A stretch of DNA of 64,000 nt from Nelumbo lutea (GCA_022828595.1 JAKGHH010000003.1:54797759-54861758), one strand, 5' to 3'; counted from the first letter of the stretch, positions 44,743 to 56,325 are shown. The notes: a model not told the origin generated them from the letters alone. A program made the numbers and translations.

Positions 44743-45728
44743 TTTGTAAGGCATTTGATTTTACCCAATCAAGTGTAAATAACCAAATCTAGAACAATCA
44801 TCAATAATTGTGATTTAGTATTTGTGTCCACTTCGAGTAGGAACTTTAAAGGGATCACAAATATCAATGTGAATGATTTGGAGGAGCTCAAAACACCTAG
44901 TACCCTTGGGAAATGGTTTTCTAATCATTTTACCCATAAGGCAATATACACAATCACTAAGATCATCAAAATTTACCCCTAACAGTATTCCCTCTCTTAC
45001 CAGTCTATTAAGAAGATCTTTCAATACGTGTCCTAACCTTCATTGCCAAAGCATAAATGAAGGTTCCATCTATTTCCTTTTTAAATGGAAAGCTATCAAC
45101 ATTCACAAGCAACAATGATTTTGCATATGATTGATTAAGATTTAACTTATAAAGCCCATCTAAACAAGTTGCAAAGCCAATATTATTCAAACCATAACTA
45201 ATAGTAAGACTTCCTCTAGAAAAATAAAATGAATACCCACAAGTATCTAACTTTAAAACTGAAATTAAGTTTTTTCTAACAAAAGGTATATAATAAGTGT
45301 CAAGAAGATCTAGTGTGAATCCAAATTCTAAGATAAGTCTATAAGTGCCAACTCTTAAAACTCTAACATGCTCTATATTCCCCATGTAGATGTAGATGCT
45401 CTCCAAATCAACCTTCTTTACGTTCAGGAATCCCTGTAAGGTATTCAAAATGTGAACAGTGCACCCATAATCAATCCACCATATATTTAAGAGTATATCC
45501 ACAAAATTCAATTCTAAACACACTAAGGCTAAGGGGTTACCTTGCTTGCTTTCCTTCTTCTTCAACTTCCAACAATCAGACTTGTAGTGTCCTATTTTTT
45601 TTTTCAATTATTACAAGTAATTCCTTCTATCTTCTTCTGCTTAGGCTTAGTGTAACATTGCTCCTTAGGGTTATACTTATGGTTTTCCTTTTTCTGTTCT
45701 TCTTAAAGTGTTTCTTCTTTGGTCCTAG
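44743..45728 (-). pseudogene. Copia element 2: integrase start, protease, zinc knuckle
   Basis: Minus-strand reading from about 45610: KKIGHYKSDCWKLKKKE (CCHC knuckle), then the protease WWIDYGCTVHILNT (D-Y-G where D-S-G is normal). Then YIPFVRKNLISVLKLD, GLYKLNLNQS and the GAG-pre-integrase HHCC region (CVYCLMGKMIRKPFPKGTR). The start of the integrase core is HIDICDPFKVPTRSGHKY and TIIDDCSRFGYLHLI. It stops at the solo LTR. The longest open stretch is 45008-45607. Confidence 0.85.
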
Positions 45729-45729
45729 A

Positions 45730-46159
45730 TAGGGGTGACAACGGTATTCAAAAATCTGATTTCGAATTCGAGATTCAACATAGTCAAATCAAATTTGGAT
45801 AATTCGAATATCTAATCGGTCGAATTCAGATATCCTATTCATATCGAATAGCTAATCAAATTCAAATTCGGATATGACCTGATTTGATTTGATAAATATC
45901 TAAATTCGACCGATTATTTAATTATTATATATAATATATAAAATTTTTAAATGTTTTATATAATTTAAATATAATAATTAAATTATATAAAGATTTATAT
46001 ATTTATATATTTTATATAAATAAAATAATTATTTTATATATTTATTAATTACCTAAAATTATTAATTAGTCAAATTCAAATCAAATATTCGAATATTTAA
46101 TCAGATCCAAATGCGGATATTGCTTGGTCCAATTTGAATTCGATCCATTTACACCCCTA
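45730..46159. mobile_element. hAT-like MITE with exact 8-bp target duplication (GTCCTAGA)
   Basis: It begins TAGGGGTGACAACGG and ends CATTTACACCCCTA. GTCCTAGA flanks both sides (45722-45729 and 46160-46167). The inside repeats ATTCGAATATC, TCGAATTC and AAATTCAAAT motifs in both orientations around an AT-rich centre. It interrupts the gag of copia element 2. Confidence 0.9.
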
Positions 46160-46556
46160 GTCCTAGAGTAGCAATATGTGCATATTCAATTATGCCTTTC
46201 TTCTGTCTCTCCTCCTCTAGAACACATTGGTTTATCAATTCATTCACACTCCATTTGTGAGCACTAGTGTTGTAATTAACAACAAAGGCTTTAAATGACT
46301 TGGGCAAAGCAAATAACACCACATAAACAAGTAAATCATCATCTAGGTTCATCTTTAGATTGCATAGTTGATTAACAATCTTAGATACTTTATGATAATT
46401 TCTCTAATACTCCCAGGTTGTTCAAATTTTGCACAAAGAGTTGGGAAAGTAAACTCATGATCATGACCTTTGTGAAGCCTACAAACTGACTCTTGATAGT
46501 ATCAAGGGTTTCCCTAGCAGTTCAAATATGGGAATGCTAGTATGTCCAGAAGCGTG
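46160..46556 (-). pseudogene. Copia element 2 gag, C-terminal half
   Basis: Minus-strand text TAREILDTIKSQFVG, MSLLSQLFVQNLNNLG, NLDDDLLVYVVLFALPKSFKAFVVNYN and WSVNELINQCVLEEERQKK is a copia gag (UBN2 type). It is separated from its N-terminal part (48110-48374) by a 1.5-kb insertion, and from the zinc knuckle by the MITE. Confidence 0.8.
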
Positions 46557-48109
46557 TTTTTAACCACCTTGGAACACCAATTTCAATATTTATAATTTTT
46601 TTGATTCTCAAAATTACTATAAAATGCAGTTAGTGGTGAGAAAGAGGTTGTACCCATAGTGAAGCGAGGGAAAAATTGTTACGTACTTTAATCCGGACAA
46701 AATAATAAGATTTGAGAATGCAAAAATATAAAATTTAATTAACTAAAGTGGAATCCATTAAAATAAAATTCTAACAATGCTGAAAGTAAAAATTTCAAAA
46801 AAAATAACAGAAATAAAAAAACTAAATAAAAAATCTGCAACTCGGTCAGAGGTAGTAGTCTCCGGATCTATCTTTTGACCCTCGAACTCCTCAAACTAGG
46901 CCTTTCGTCTTACCTGACTGAATTTTACATCTATAGAAAAAAAGACAAAAATTAAAGTTGATAAAAATAAATTGCAAAAAAAAATAAAGAATAGAAAATA
47001 AAAACACACGTAAAAATAAAATCTAAAACTATGGGAAACTGATTGGATCCGGATCCAGAGGTGACAGTAGTGGCTAGGCAAACTGTAAACAGGAACCCCT
47101 CCTCTTGCCTAGGCGTTCTTCTCTTCCTCTACCCTTGAACTTCTCAAGAACAACCTTCCGTCTTGGGGGTAGAATCCAACCAAAAATAATATAAAAGAAA
47201 ATAAAGAAAACGAAAGGAATGGGTAATCAAATCCAATGGCGGTAGTTGCAGATTGGTTGGACTACAAACCCCTCCTGACAAGATATGAGTGTCCTTCCCT
47301 TCTACAACCCTTGAACTTCTCAAGAAACCTTAGCCTTGTGAACTGGATGAATTGACCAACCCCTTCTCTAGGGCCCTTGGGGTCTTTTTTATAGAGAATG
47401 GTGGACAAAATTGGGATTAGAGAGAAAGAGATGGGCGACAACTAGATTTTTGTAGAAATATGGGCACCCTAGGGATGATAATGGAGGGTTAGGATTGTTC
47501 TATGGTGATCCTAAGGTTGAGAAGAGAAGGAAAGGGCACCCAATATTTTGTAAGGCCAGAGAAATGTGATTGGTTGGTGTGATGTGGCACCTTAAGGTGA
47601 CTGGTTGAGGTTTAAGGAGTGAGGTGTAAGGCTAGGATGCTGTCTAGGGAGAGATCTAAAGGTATGAGGAGCTGCTAAGGCTTGGATGGTTGAGATTAGA
47701 GGTTATGAGAGAAGTGGAAGGTGGAGTTTTAGCAGTTAGGGGCGACTAGGGTTTGTTAGAGGTGAAAAGAATGAGTGGAGAGGCGCCCTAGGGTTTGCTA
47801 AGGAGAGGGGAGTATGCTAATATAGTAGGAGGGGTGCCTTCTAAGTTTAGCAGATAAGAGGCACTCTCTTGTACTCAGTTTTTCACAAAAACACCACCTC
47901 TTTCAATTGGAATTCTCTTCAGCTTCCCAAAATTTGCAGAAAACTCTATAAACTTTTCAGTTTTTATCAGAATTTGCACAGAGACCCTCAAAGGTTACAA
48001 CATTGAATTTAACTAGAAAAAATGGTACAAATTAATTAGTCTAAGGTCTAAAATACCCCCAAAATGATGCCCTTAAGGCATCAAAATACAGAATTATCAA
48101 ATGCCAACA
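46557..48109 (-). mobile_element. Unclassified 1.55-kb insertion in copia gag (LTR-like)
   Basis: It lies between two halves of one gag. On the minus strand it begins TGACTTTTGAAGCATTGAATG and continues TTTTGATGCCTTAAGGGCATC, which looks like LTR text. Three imperfect copies of CCTTGAACTTCTCAAG-A occur (about 46890, 47145 and 47310), each near a CTTCCGTCTT or CCTTTCGTCTT box. I found no coding frame, primer site or target duplication. Confidence 0.5.
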
Positions 48110-48374
48110 TTCAATGCTTCAAAAGTCAACTTTGAATAATAAGAAGAGTCGTTTTATTGTCTTGTTGCCAACTGTTATATCTAGTGTGAGCTTGGCTACT
48201 TGCATTTGTTGGAGGTTGTAAAGGTTCGAGTTGTTTGAGGTAAATGTTATATCCACAAGCTCCTAAGACTGTGTCGATCTGACTTCTCCATCTCTTGTAG
48301 TTGATTCTAGTCAAGAGTTCAACGGAGAATAATTGAAATTGAGCAAATAGGTTTTGAGTGTTCAAGGCTTCCAT
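48110..48374 (-). pseudogene. Copia element 2 gag, N-terminal part
   Basis: From ATG at 48374: MEALNTQNLFAQFQLFSVELLTRINYKRWRSQIDTVLGACGY. The L-T/NG-NYKRW box is the copia gag start. The frame runs to NKTTLLIIQS and is cut by the 1.55-kb insertion. A primer-binding-like TGGTATTAGATAC lies upstream on the minus strand (48699-48711), so a 5' LTR should lie to its right. Confidence 0.75.
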
Positions 48375-48699
48375 GCAAATATAAATACCAAATTTACATA
48401 TTGGGAGTGAAATGAACGAACTGCAAATGACAAAGTTATATATGACATCATCCTCTCTCCTTTGAGTTCAAGATGATTTCATAATAACCAAGTGAGTTTA
48501 ATCACACTACAAAGCAAACCACACATATACATAATGACCATTAATCACTTAAAACCTTTGGATTCAAGTAATTAATAATAAATATACACACATGAAGTTC
48601 CCTTGATCACTCCAATTAAACCACAATAAATAATGTTACCTTTAGGTTAACCATTCACGGGTTCAATGGAATGATCAACTAATGGAAAAATCACAAAGT

Positions 48700-49686
48700 A
48701 TCTAATACCAATTTGAGCCCCAAATGCTTTGGCTTTTGGTCCTCAAATTGATCTTAAATGTAGCCAAGAACAAATGAATAGTCAATCATTATATCGCACA
48801 TTCCTTAGTTTCTGTATAAGTAGAGAACAAAATATGATTGATGGTAATAATGTTTATGCATGATCAATTTAAAAGTAAAATTAATGATATTCACCCTTAT
48901 AATAAGTTTTCATGCAATTAAATTAAAAGAAAAACCCTTAATCATCAAATATAATACAAAAAGAGCTTATTTAAGGCTGAATTGGGCATTTTATTGCCAA
49001 ACAAAAGTGCAAAAAAGCAACTTAATTTAGAATAAATGGTCAAAAATATATTAAATGGGTGTTGATATACTAAATATCCCTTGAACCGGTCTAAAACATA
49101 TCAAATCGGTCTCAATAACACTTGTGGTGAGTTCTGGACCGATTTGGTTTGAACGGATTGGATTAAACCAGTCCAAATGGATCAGTCCAGATGGAAGCGG
49201 TTCAGCACGCATACCGTACCTAATATAGTACTGTGGCCGCAACGGCCCACCGTATACGACACAAGTTGCTTGCGCGGGTATTGTGCTGGACATAGTACCA
49301 TGGCTGTGACGGCCCACTGTATACGACATGGTTTTGTTGTGCTTAGTACCGTGCCGGACACGGTACTGTGGCCGCGACAACCCACCGTATACAATTTGGG
49401 TCTTTGTTGAAAATGGGTCATAGTTGACCCCAAAATTTTGTCTTCTTCACCCGACTTGCTCAATCGGGTTTTGCCCAACCCGAGCTAAAACATCGATTTT
49501 AGACCATCTATCTTTGGTCATTTCTGGCGACTAGTCAGCTTCCAATAGATCGGATATGGACAACGGTCAACAGGGGATCTGTTTTTGGCATATATTTCGT
49601 CGAAATCTGGCCAAATCGCCAGTTAACACAATTTTCATTTTTTAAGCATTTTAGACAGGATCTGACACCAGTTTGTAGAAAATTTT
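48700..49686 (-). other. Probable 5' LTR region of copia element 2, with minisatellite
   Basis: It follows the primer-binding-like site on the minus strand, but its text does not match 40771-41159, so the LTR identity is not confirmed. It contains a GC-richer tandem repeat (49215-49397). No coding content. Confidence 0.3.
49215..49397. repeat. Minisatellite, about 2.5 units of ~70 bp
   Basis: Units share GTAC-GTGGC-G-GAC/ACGGCCCAC-GTATAC, followed by GACA--GTT and TGTGC-GGACA. They start near 49229, 49294 and 49363; the last is partial. The core is self-complementary (GTACTGTGGCC; GGCCCACCGTATAC). Confidence 0.7.
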
Positions 49687-49965
49687 GTTGGAAATCAGCT
49701 TAACATTCACCTCTGAGCATTTTAAAAACTAAATGGAATTTCAAATAGACACATACCTTCCATTTTGGCCGGTCTCAGATGCTCTCCGTTCGCCTCCAGG
49801 CTTCCAAAGATGGGATAGAAGCGACTAAGAGGACGCTTTGCCAAGTGGTGACCTCTCTATTTATAGGCGTTCTTAAGACATTTAGAAAGTCCTTCCATCA
49901 AGGACTTTGAAGTCTCTGAACACGTTACATTTTGCTTCGATTCTGAACACTCCAGCATATCCATG
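49687..49965 (+). mobile_element. LTR-B copy at right junction of split PPR gene
   Basis: TGTTGGAAATCAGCTTAAC and the following 250 bases match 35647-35935 and 40403-40680, including ACTAAGAGGA-GC-TTGCC and CCATCAAGGACTTTGAAGTC. It is shorter than the others, ending CTTCGATTCTGAACACTCCAGCA next to PPR sequence. It has the same orientation as the LTR-B at the left junction. Confidence 0.75.
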
Positions 49966-50440
49966 TTTACATAGACAATGTTGGGATCAAGATGAATGAA
50001 GAGCTATTTGCTAGCCTCATCATGTGTGGGTTTGCAATGCATGGACTCTCCCATGAAGCAATTTTGAACAGATGAAGATGAGAAATATAGCTTTGAACAA
50101 AACCACATTTGTTGCCTTGTTAAATGAATGCGGCCATGGAAAGTTGGTTGGAGAGGGGAAATATTTCAAGTCCATGACTGTGGGATTGAACCAGCAGAAA
50201 TTGAGCATTACGGATGCATGGTGGATGTAGTCATATGGGGAGCATTACTTCTAGTTCTAACCTTAGGATTCATTGAGATAGAAATGGGAGATAAATAGCA
50301 AAGGCAATCAAGGATTTATATCCTTACCATGTAGGTTGTCAGGTTTTGTATGCTAACATGTATTCCTCATCTAGGAGATGGAAAGAGAAAATTGAATCTG
50401 GCGGCATAGAAAAAAACCCTAGTTGCATTTTTGCGTGGGT
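49966..50440 (+). pseudogene. PPR protein gene fragment, downstream half (E domain)
   Basis: Frames give HIHVYIDNVGIKMNEELF, then CGFAMHGLSHEAI, LNKTTFVALLNECGHGKLVGEGKYF and EPAEIEHYGCMVDV. After a gap comes an E-motif-like segment (EIEMGDK, LYANMYSSSRRW, GIEKNPSC). The family consensus is ISG-AMHG---EAL, TF--VL-AC-HAGLV-EG, I-HYGCMVDLLGRAG and LANMYA--G-W. It continues the half at 35505-35637. There are several stops and frameshifts, plus an internal deletion after HYGCMVD. Confidence 0.75.
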
Positions 50441-50815
50441 GCTTTTTGGGACCGATTTTTAAGAAAAATGGCCATGCTTCCAAGACCCGTTTTTCACAAA
50501 AAAAAAACGCTTATGCCACGTAGGCAGTGAGCAACACTATGCTGTTTGGCAAGGTGATTTTCATCACCATTTTTCATGTATGTGCTGATAGGTAAGCACC
50601 ACAAAGGATACACATCAGTCAACCATTGGGGGAAACGGTTCACCGATGCATGAAACACCAAATTTGGCATTTCATGCATCGGTGGGATCCTCATTTTTTA
50701 ATAATCAACTGAACCAAACAATGAGATACATGGGCGTTTGTTGAAATGCCTATGTGGATCCGATGTGGCACAATTTTTTTGAAAAACGACCGTGGTTCCA
50801 AACATCCCATTTATT
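50441..50815. mobile_element. Possible MITE with imperfect inverted ends
   Basis: GGTGCTTTTTGGGACCG at the left resembles the reverse complement of the right edge (GGGATGTTTGGAACCACGG). Both are followed by TTTTT-A-AAAAAT-G. The interior repeats CCACGTAGGCA and GCATCGGTG-type motifs. No target duplication is clear. Confidence 0.35.
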
Positions 50816-50849
50816 GATGAATTGAATGGGGTCTTCCATTAGTTCCTTG

Positions 50850-51232
50850 TAGGGTTGCCAATGGACCGGTTTTGGGTTGGACATCGTCCAAATCAAAATC
50901 CATTTGGACGAATTGGATGGACCAATAAGACATATTGAATTTGGATGGATTGGACAGACCAATATGACATATTGGATTGGACCTGGTCCATCCATAATGA
51001 ATTTATATTAGATTGAGCCAATATCTAGTCCATCGATAGAAGATAAGAACATAGGTGTCAATGGATCAGGTTTGAGTTCAAACCAATCTAAATAAACATG
51101 AATTTGAACAGATTGAACAATCTCTTGACCGGTCCAAAATATTCATTGGGCTAGATTGGACCAGTTCCATTTGTAATGGACTCACATTGGACTGGACCAG
51201 ATTGGACCAAATCCAGTCTAATTGACACCCTA
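50850..51232. mobile_element. hAT-like MITE with exact 8-bp target duplication (GTTCCTTG)
   Basis: It begins TAGGGTTGCCAATGGACC and ends AATTGACACCCTA. GTTCCTTG occurs at 50842-50849 and 51233-51240. The interior repeats TTGGACC-GGTCCAAT-type motifs. It is the same family as 2409-2829. 51241-51596 holds nothing I recognise. Confidence 0.9.
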
Positions 51233-51596
51233 GTTCCTTGTAGGAGATCATTAGCAGCCACAAATGAAGCAGATTTGTTTTTCACATACAACCCACGGGT
51301 CTTTGTGGAAGATCATCTTCAAGCAAACTAAAAACATGCTTCTTGCTTTAAATTTGACTAGACTACAACTCTAGTCTTATTCTCCAAGATTACGAGCGGG
51401 GACCCATGATTATGTTAATCCATTTTTGGTAATTTCTTGGATAATTTTTGTTAATTTTGACAAAATTATTGAAACTTTATTTTTGGTTATTTTCTTTGAT
51501 AATTTCTGGTCATTAAACGCAATTCTTTGCAATTTATAGCTTAAATTAAATTTAAATATAATTACTTTTAATTACGGTTTAAATTATAATTAAAAC

Positions 51597-53107
51597 TGTA
51601 CCTCTCGGTGAGCGACGAAGTGGTCAGTTCGGTACTAATAAAGGAAGTAGATCGGGTCCAGCAACCCATCTATTATGTAAGTAAAGTATTGCAAATAGCA
51701 AAGACGAGATATCCGGAGATTAGACCTGTTCATGGGTCGGGTGGCCCGACGGGCCGGCCCAGTCACCGGACGGGCTTGAACAGGTATATAGGCCCGTGGG
51801 CTTAACCTCGGGCCAAAAAGCCCAGCCTGTAATAAATTTGAACCGAGCTCGGGATTTGCCAAAATAGCCCAACCCGACCTATAAATAAACCTAAAAACCC
51901 TAGTTGAATACCCCTCTTTTTTTCACCTCTTTCCCTTCTTTCTCCAACCAAATTCTTCTTCTCCACATCCTCTTTCCCTTATTTATATATATTTTTAATA
52001 TAAATAAATTTTGAATATATATATATTTTTAATGTAAATAAATTCTGATTTATATTGATTATTGAATAGGGAAATTTTCTAATTTTTTTTATTAGGTCGG
52101 GCTTCGGGCTCAGGCTCGGGCTTTGGGCTTTTTATTAAAGTCGGGCTTGGGCTCGGGCCTAACATATTTCTGTTAATGAAGAGTAAAAGCCCGGCCCGAA
52201 CCCGGTCCAACCTGGCCCATGAATAGGTCTACCGGAGATAGAGAAGCTAGCATACGCACTAGTAATTGTAGCTCAGAAGCTCCACCCGTACTTTCAAGCT
52301 CACACTGTTATCGTCCTCATCGATAAACCTCTGAGGCAAGTCTTACTTAAGCCTGAGGTCTCTGGTCGGTTGACGAAGTGGGCCATTGAGCTCAGCGAGT
52401 ACGACCTCCAGTACAAGCCGTGAACTGCCATTAATGCTGAAGCCTTAGTAGATTTCATCGCCAAGTGCACATTCAATTCCGAAATTCCCAGGCTGGTTGA
52501 GCACGAGGTCCCCAGTTCGGGCGAGCCCGAAGCTCCCAGGCCAGTTGAGTCCGAGCCCCATGAGGTAGCAGCCAGTGTGGCATCTCTCCTAGTTCGGCCA
52601 AGAGCGAGCTGGGATGAGGAGCCCTGGATCCTTCACGTAGATGGCTCCTCGAACCAATAGGGCAGCGGAGCCGGAATAGTCCTACACGGCCCAACTGGCA
52701 GGAAACTGGAGTACGCTCTACACTTCGAGTTTGCGGCATCTAACAATGAAGTGGAGTATGAGGCATTGATAGCCGGACTAGCCATAGCCAGAGAAGTAAA
52801 AGCCTAACACATAGTTATCTGCAACGACTCCCAGCTCGTGGTCAATTAGGTCACTGGCGAGTACCGAGCTCGCGAGCCTACCATGGTCGCCTACTTAGCC
52901 AAAGTCAAAGAGGCCCTGCTCAACTTCCAGTCACACTTCATCAGACAAATCCCTAGGTCGGAGAACGCTGAGGCCGATGCCCTCTCCAGGTTAGCCAGCA
53001 CCAACAACATCACCATGAGAACCGTGTACATAGAGGATCTGCCTCGGCCTAGCATTCTCGGGGGGGCAGAGGAGGTCGCTCCCATCATTCAAGTAGAGCC
53101 AAGCTAG
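51597..53107 (+). pseudogene. Second Tat-like gypsy copy: RNase H domains
   Basis: It begins abruptly at LYLSVSDEVVSSVLIKEV, the same point as 8354 in the first element, so it is 5'-truncated. It reads QQPIYYVSKVL, is interrupted by a MITE (51721-52231) at RYPEI, and resumes EIEKLAYALVIVA. The aRNH part follows: WILHVDGSSNQ*GSGAGIV, NNEVEYEALIAGL, ICNDSQLVVN* and ENAEADALSRLAS. Its stops (52392, 52658, 52806, 52848) fall at different places from those of the first copy. Confidence 0.88.
51721..52231. mobile_element. hAT-like MITE with exact 8-bp target duplication (CCGGAGAT)
   Basis: The ends are TAGACCTGTTCATGGG and CCCATGAATAGGTCTA. CCGGAGAT flanks both sides (51713-51720 and 52232-52239). 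The interior is GGGCTCGGGCTT-type text on one side and its complement on the other, around an AT-rich centre. It sits inside the gypsy RNase H, and removing it restores the reading RYPEIEKLAY. Confidence 0.92.
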
Positions 53108-54340
53108 ATTGACTTGCTCGCGAGCTTCTTGCTACACGGGACCCTCCCTGCAAATCACAATACAGCCAGAAGGGTACAGCGCCAGGCAGCCAAATACGTC
53201 ATGATAAATGAATGGCTATACCGGAGATCTTACACACTCCCCTACCTGTGATGATTGCGACCTACCGAAGCCAAACTCGTACTCCGCAACACTCATGAGG
53301 GTCTGTGCGGAAGACACTTGGGGGGCAGGGCCCTCGCCCAAAAGGCACTTCGACAGGGGTATTATTGGCCAATGATGAAGGCAGATGCCATTGAGCTCGC
53401 TAGAAAATGTGACAAATGCTAGAAGCACGCCAATATTCACCACCAACCTATTGTCGACCTCATGTATCTCACCAGCCCGTGGCCCGTGGCCCTTCGCACA
53501 ATGGCATCGATCTACTCGGGCCATTCCCTCCAACAACAGGTGGGAGGAAGTTCTTAGTAGTAGTAGTGGATTACATCACCAAGTGGGTAGAGGTTGAACC
53601 CCTTGTAACGATCACAGCCCGGAATGTCCAAAACTTCTTTTGGAAGAACATCGTGTGCCGCTTCGGGTTACCTTGGGTACTGATTTCTGACAACGGCAAG
53701 CAGTTCGAGGACATCAAATTCCAAAACTGGTGCCAAGAAAACGGTCAAGCAGAAGTCACAAATAGAGCATACGCTGTTCTTCCAAAAGGGTCAAGCAGAA
53801 GTCACAAATAGAGTCATCCTCCACGGACCGAAGGCACAGTTAGACCGAGCTAAAGGGTTGTGGGCAGATGAGCTACCTAGTGTTTTATGGGCCTAGCAGA
53901 CCACGGAGAAAACCGTCACAGGAGAAACCCCCTTCAACCTCACCTACGGCACCGAAGCAGTTATCCCCGCAGAGATCGAAGTACCTACGCTGTGACTAGA
54001 AGTATACAGTGATCAAACGAACGAAGATGAGTTGCGTACCAACCTCGATCTACTCAACGAAGTAAGGGACCTCACGTACATCAGGACCGCAGCCTACCAG
54101 CAGAGAGTAGCTTGGTACTATAATGCCAGGGTCAAGAAGCGTAACCTCCGCGTTGGCGACCTGGTCTTTCATAAAGTCATGGTACCTGAGCCCGGCATTG
54201 GCAAGATCAGGTCCAACTGGGAAGGGCCTTACCAAGTGAAACGAGTGCTCGGGGAAGGAACGTACGAGCTCGAGACCCTCGAAACAAAACAAGTACCTCG
54301 GGCATGGAATATTGTCAACTTAAGACAATACTATCTGTAA
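53108..54340 (+). pseudogene. Second Tat-like gypsy copy: integrase
   Basis: HHCC part: NTHEGLCGRHLGGRALAQKAL, ARKCDKC. Core: NGIDLLGPFPPTTGGRKFLVVVVDY and VLISDNGKQFEDIKFQNWCQENGQAEVTNR, in which about 15 residues between the second D and the E are missing. A short duplication at 53737-53815 repeats GGTCAAGCAGAAGTCACAAATAGAG. The C-terminal 102 codons (54032-54340) are intact: RVGDLVFHKVMVPEPGIGK-R-NWEGPYQV...VNLRQYYL. Confidence 0.87.
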
Positions 54341-55012
54341 CAACTAAGTAGGCCACGAGCCACTCCCCAAGCCTAAGGTCCAAAATACCGAGCTAACATG
54401 ACTCGGCGCAATAAGACCCAGTCGTCTCCATGACATGGGCGAACTTCAAGGGCAGACCACAAGTCACCTCCCAGCTTACGGGCTAAGGCAACGAGCTAAC
54501 CAACACCTCGACACTACATAAAATCTAGCCTCCTTAACAGCATAGGCTAAGTACCCTAAATACCCAAGGCATAGGCAGCTCAGGTGTAAACCCTACGGCG
54601 TGTAGTCCGCCCTGGTGTATCATAGGTTGAACTCGATAGGGACAATAGATGTCCACCTAACCCAGATGAAGACAGGTCGGGCATATGCCATACTATGTCA
54701 CGCACCTCGTTGTTCCCTATCACATCACCCATACTAAGTATTAGGAAACAATTCGGGGTGATGGCAGTTAAGGAACACCCACTTCGGGAATTAAACTCGA
54801 TAAGTTAACAGCTTGGGGTGAGACAATCATTTCGGAAAAAGTAAATTGCACAAACACTTGGCAAAAAATATTCCTTCATTACATAAGCTCCATTACATAA
54901 ATTTCATTACCTAACTATGTTCAGTACAAAAGAGAAGAAAATTGAGCACACAGGCCCAGTACAAAGGAGAAGGAATTCGAGCTCACAGGCTCAGAATACA
55001 AGGAGCACCTGA
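54341..55012. other. 3' non-coding region of the second gypsy copy
   Basis: It contains 1-2 units related to the 109-bp repeats of the first copy (GGTCCAAAATACCGAGCTAAC, AATAAGACCCAGTCG, CATGGGCGAAC). No plus-strand gene is present. The antisense ORF starts to its right. Confidence 0.5.
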
Positions 55013-56325
55013 CTATTTGGGAGGCTCATCAACCTTACTCGGGGCTTCTTCAGGGGTCCCCTCGGAAGAATCAGTCAGATTGGTAGCGTCAACCTCCCCA
55101 TTGCCGCCATCATCTTCAGAGTCTGGGTCATCCACGGCCTGGCATGCCATGTCATCCGTGATGTTGAAAGAAGTGAAGGCACTTATATCCAGGTTAGGAT
55201 AGGCATGCCTTATCCACCACCGGCTGAGCTTGAACCCCCTACGGTAGGCCTTTGACATTACGTTATCAAACCTCGACGACTTGACGTAGTTGATGATGGA
55301 CTGAACCTTGGTTTGCTTCAGAGCATCGTCGAAGATCTCCATCTTCTCCTTAATATCGGCCTTAAGAGGCTCCACCTCGTGCTCCAAGGCCTCCTTGGTT
55401 CCCTTGAGGGCCTGCATCTCGAGCTACGAAGCCTTCTGGGCCATTTTGAGGCTTTCCACCTCGAGCTTCAGGGATTCCTGACCAACTCGGAGCCTATTCA
55501 CCTTGGCCTTTAGCCTGTCTCATTCACGGGCCAGCTCCTACCTCTCTAATGCCAAGGCGTCATTCAGGCTCCTCTAAGCGGCGACAACACTCTCCAACTG
55601 ATGGACCTTGTCCTGTGTTGCCTTCAACTCGGCATGAGCCACGTGGGATGACTCCTCAGCAGCCAAAGCACGCCTCAGGTGTTTGTCAGATTGGAAAGTC
55701 AAGGCGTGCACAGTAGTGTTCGCCTAGCAGAAGGAAACTGGTCAGTACAAAAAAAAAAGGATAGAGTGTTGGCTCACGGAATACGAACTTACTACCATGA
55801 TGTGGTTTGCAGCGCAGCCCCCGAGTTGACCTGGGGAGAGTTCGGCCCAACTCACAACCTCTGCATTGATGACGCCCCTCTTACTTCGGTCGAGGCTAAC
55901 CTCGGGATCCAAGATGGACTCCTCCTCCTCTCCAGTCCCGGAACTAGACGTCGTCACATCTGTAGCACGGTGAGCCGACTCTTCGGTGGCCTCAGCAGCT
56001 GCCCCAGCAAAACTCGGAGCCTTAGCGGCAGCCCCGGCTGGCTCGTCCACCAACCCCTCCGCAGCCTCAGGCTTTTGGGGTGGAAAATTACCCTCCAGAT
56101 CTATCACTGGAGGGGGCTCAGGGGTGGGAACCCGAGGATGATCGGGCTTGAGGGAAGGAGCCATCGGCGACTCCACAGAACCTTCTTGGCAGCCCGCTTC
56201 TTCCTCTTTTTCATTTGGTTGAGGAGCCTAGGAGCCATAATCCTTTCTTTCTCGTCCATGGGACCTGCAACAAAGTTGGCGTCAGTAAACCCGAAGACAC
56301 CAAGCAAATAAAAGCAAAGCACCAA
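55013..56325 (-). pseudogene. Antisense ORF of the second gypsy copy, truncated
   Basis: Minus-strand product in order: a basic KKRKKRAAKK section, EPPPVIDLEGNFPPQKPEAAEG, SKRGVINAEVVSWAELSPGQL, an intron (55724-55792, 69 bp, GT..AG), a decayed coiled coil and KGTKEALEHEVEPLKADIKEKMEIFD. The last open segment (55013-55417) has FKLSRWWIRHAYPNLDIS and an acidic tail ending SKVDEPPK. The intron sits at the same codon as in the first copy, and another acceptor (CTG at 56265) also corresponds. The globular N-terminal part is missing because the copy ends near 56325. Confidence 0.7.

Noticed and set aside
55679..56311. 210-codon plus-strand open frame
   Set aside because: It lies over the antisense ORF of the second gypsy copy, whose minus-strand frame and intron are supported by the first copy.
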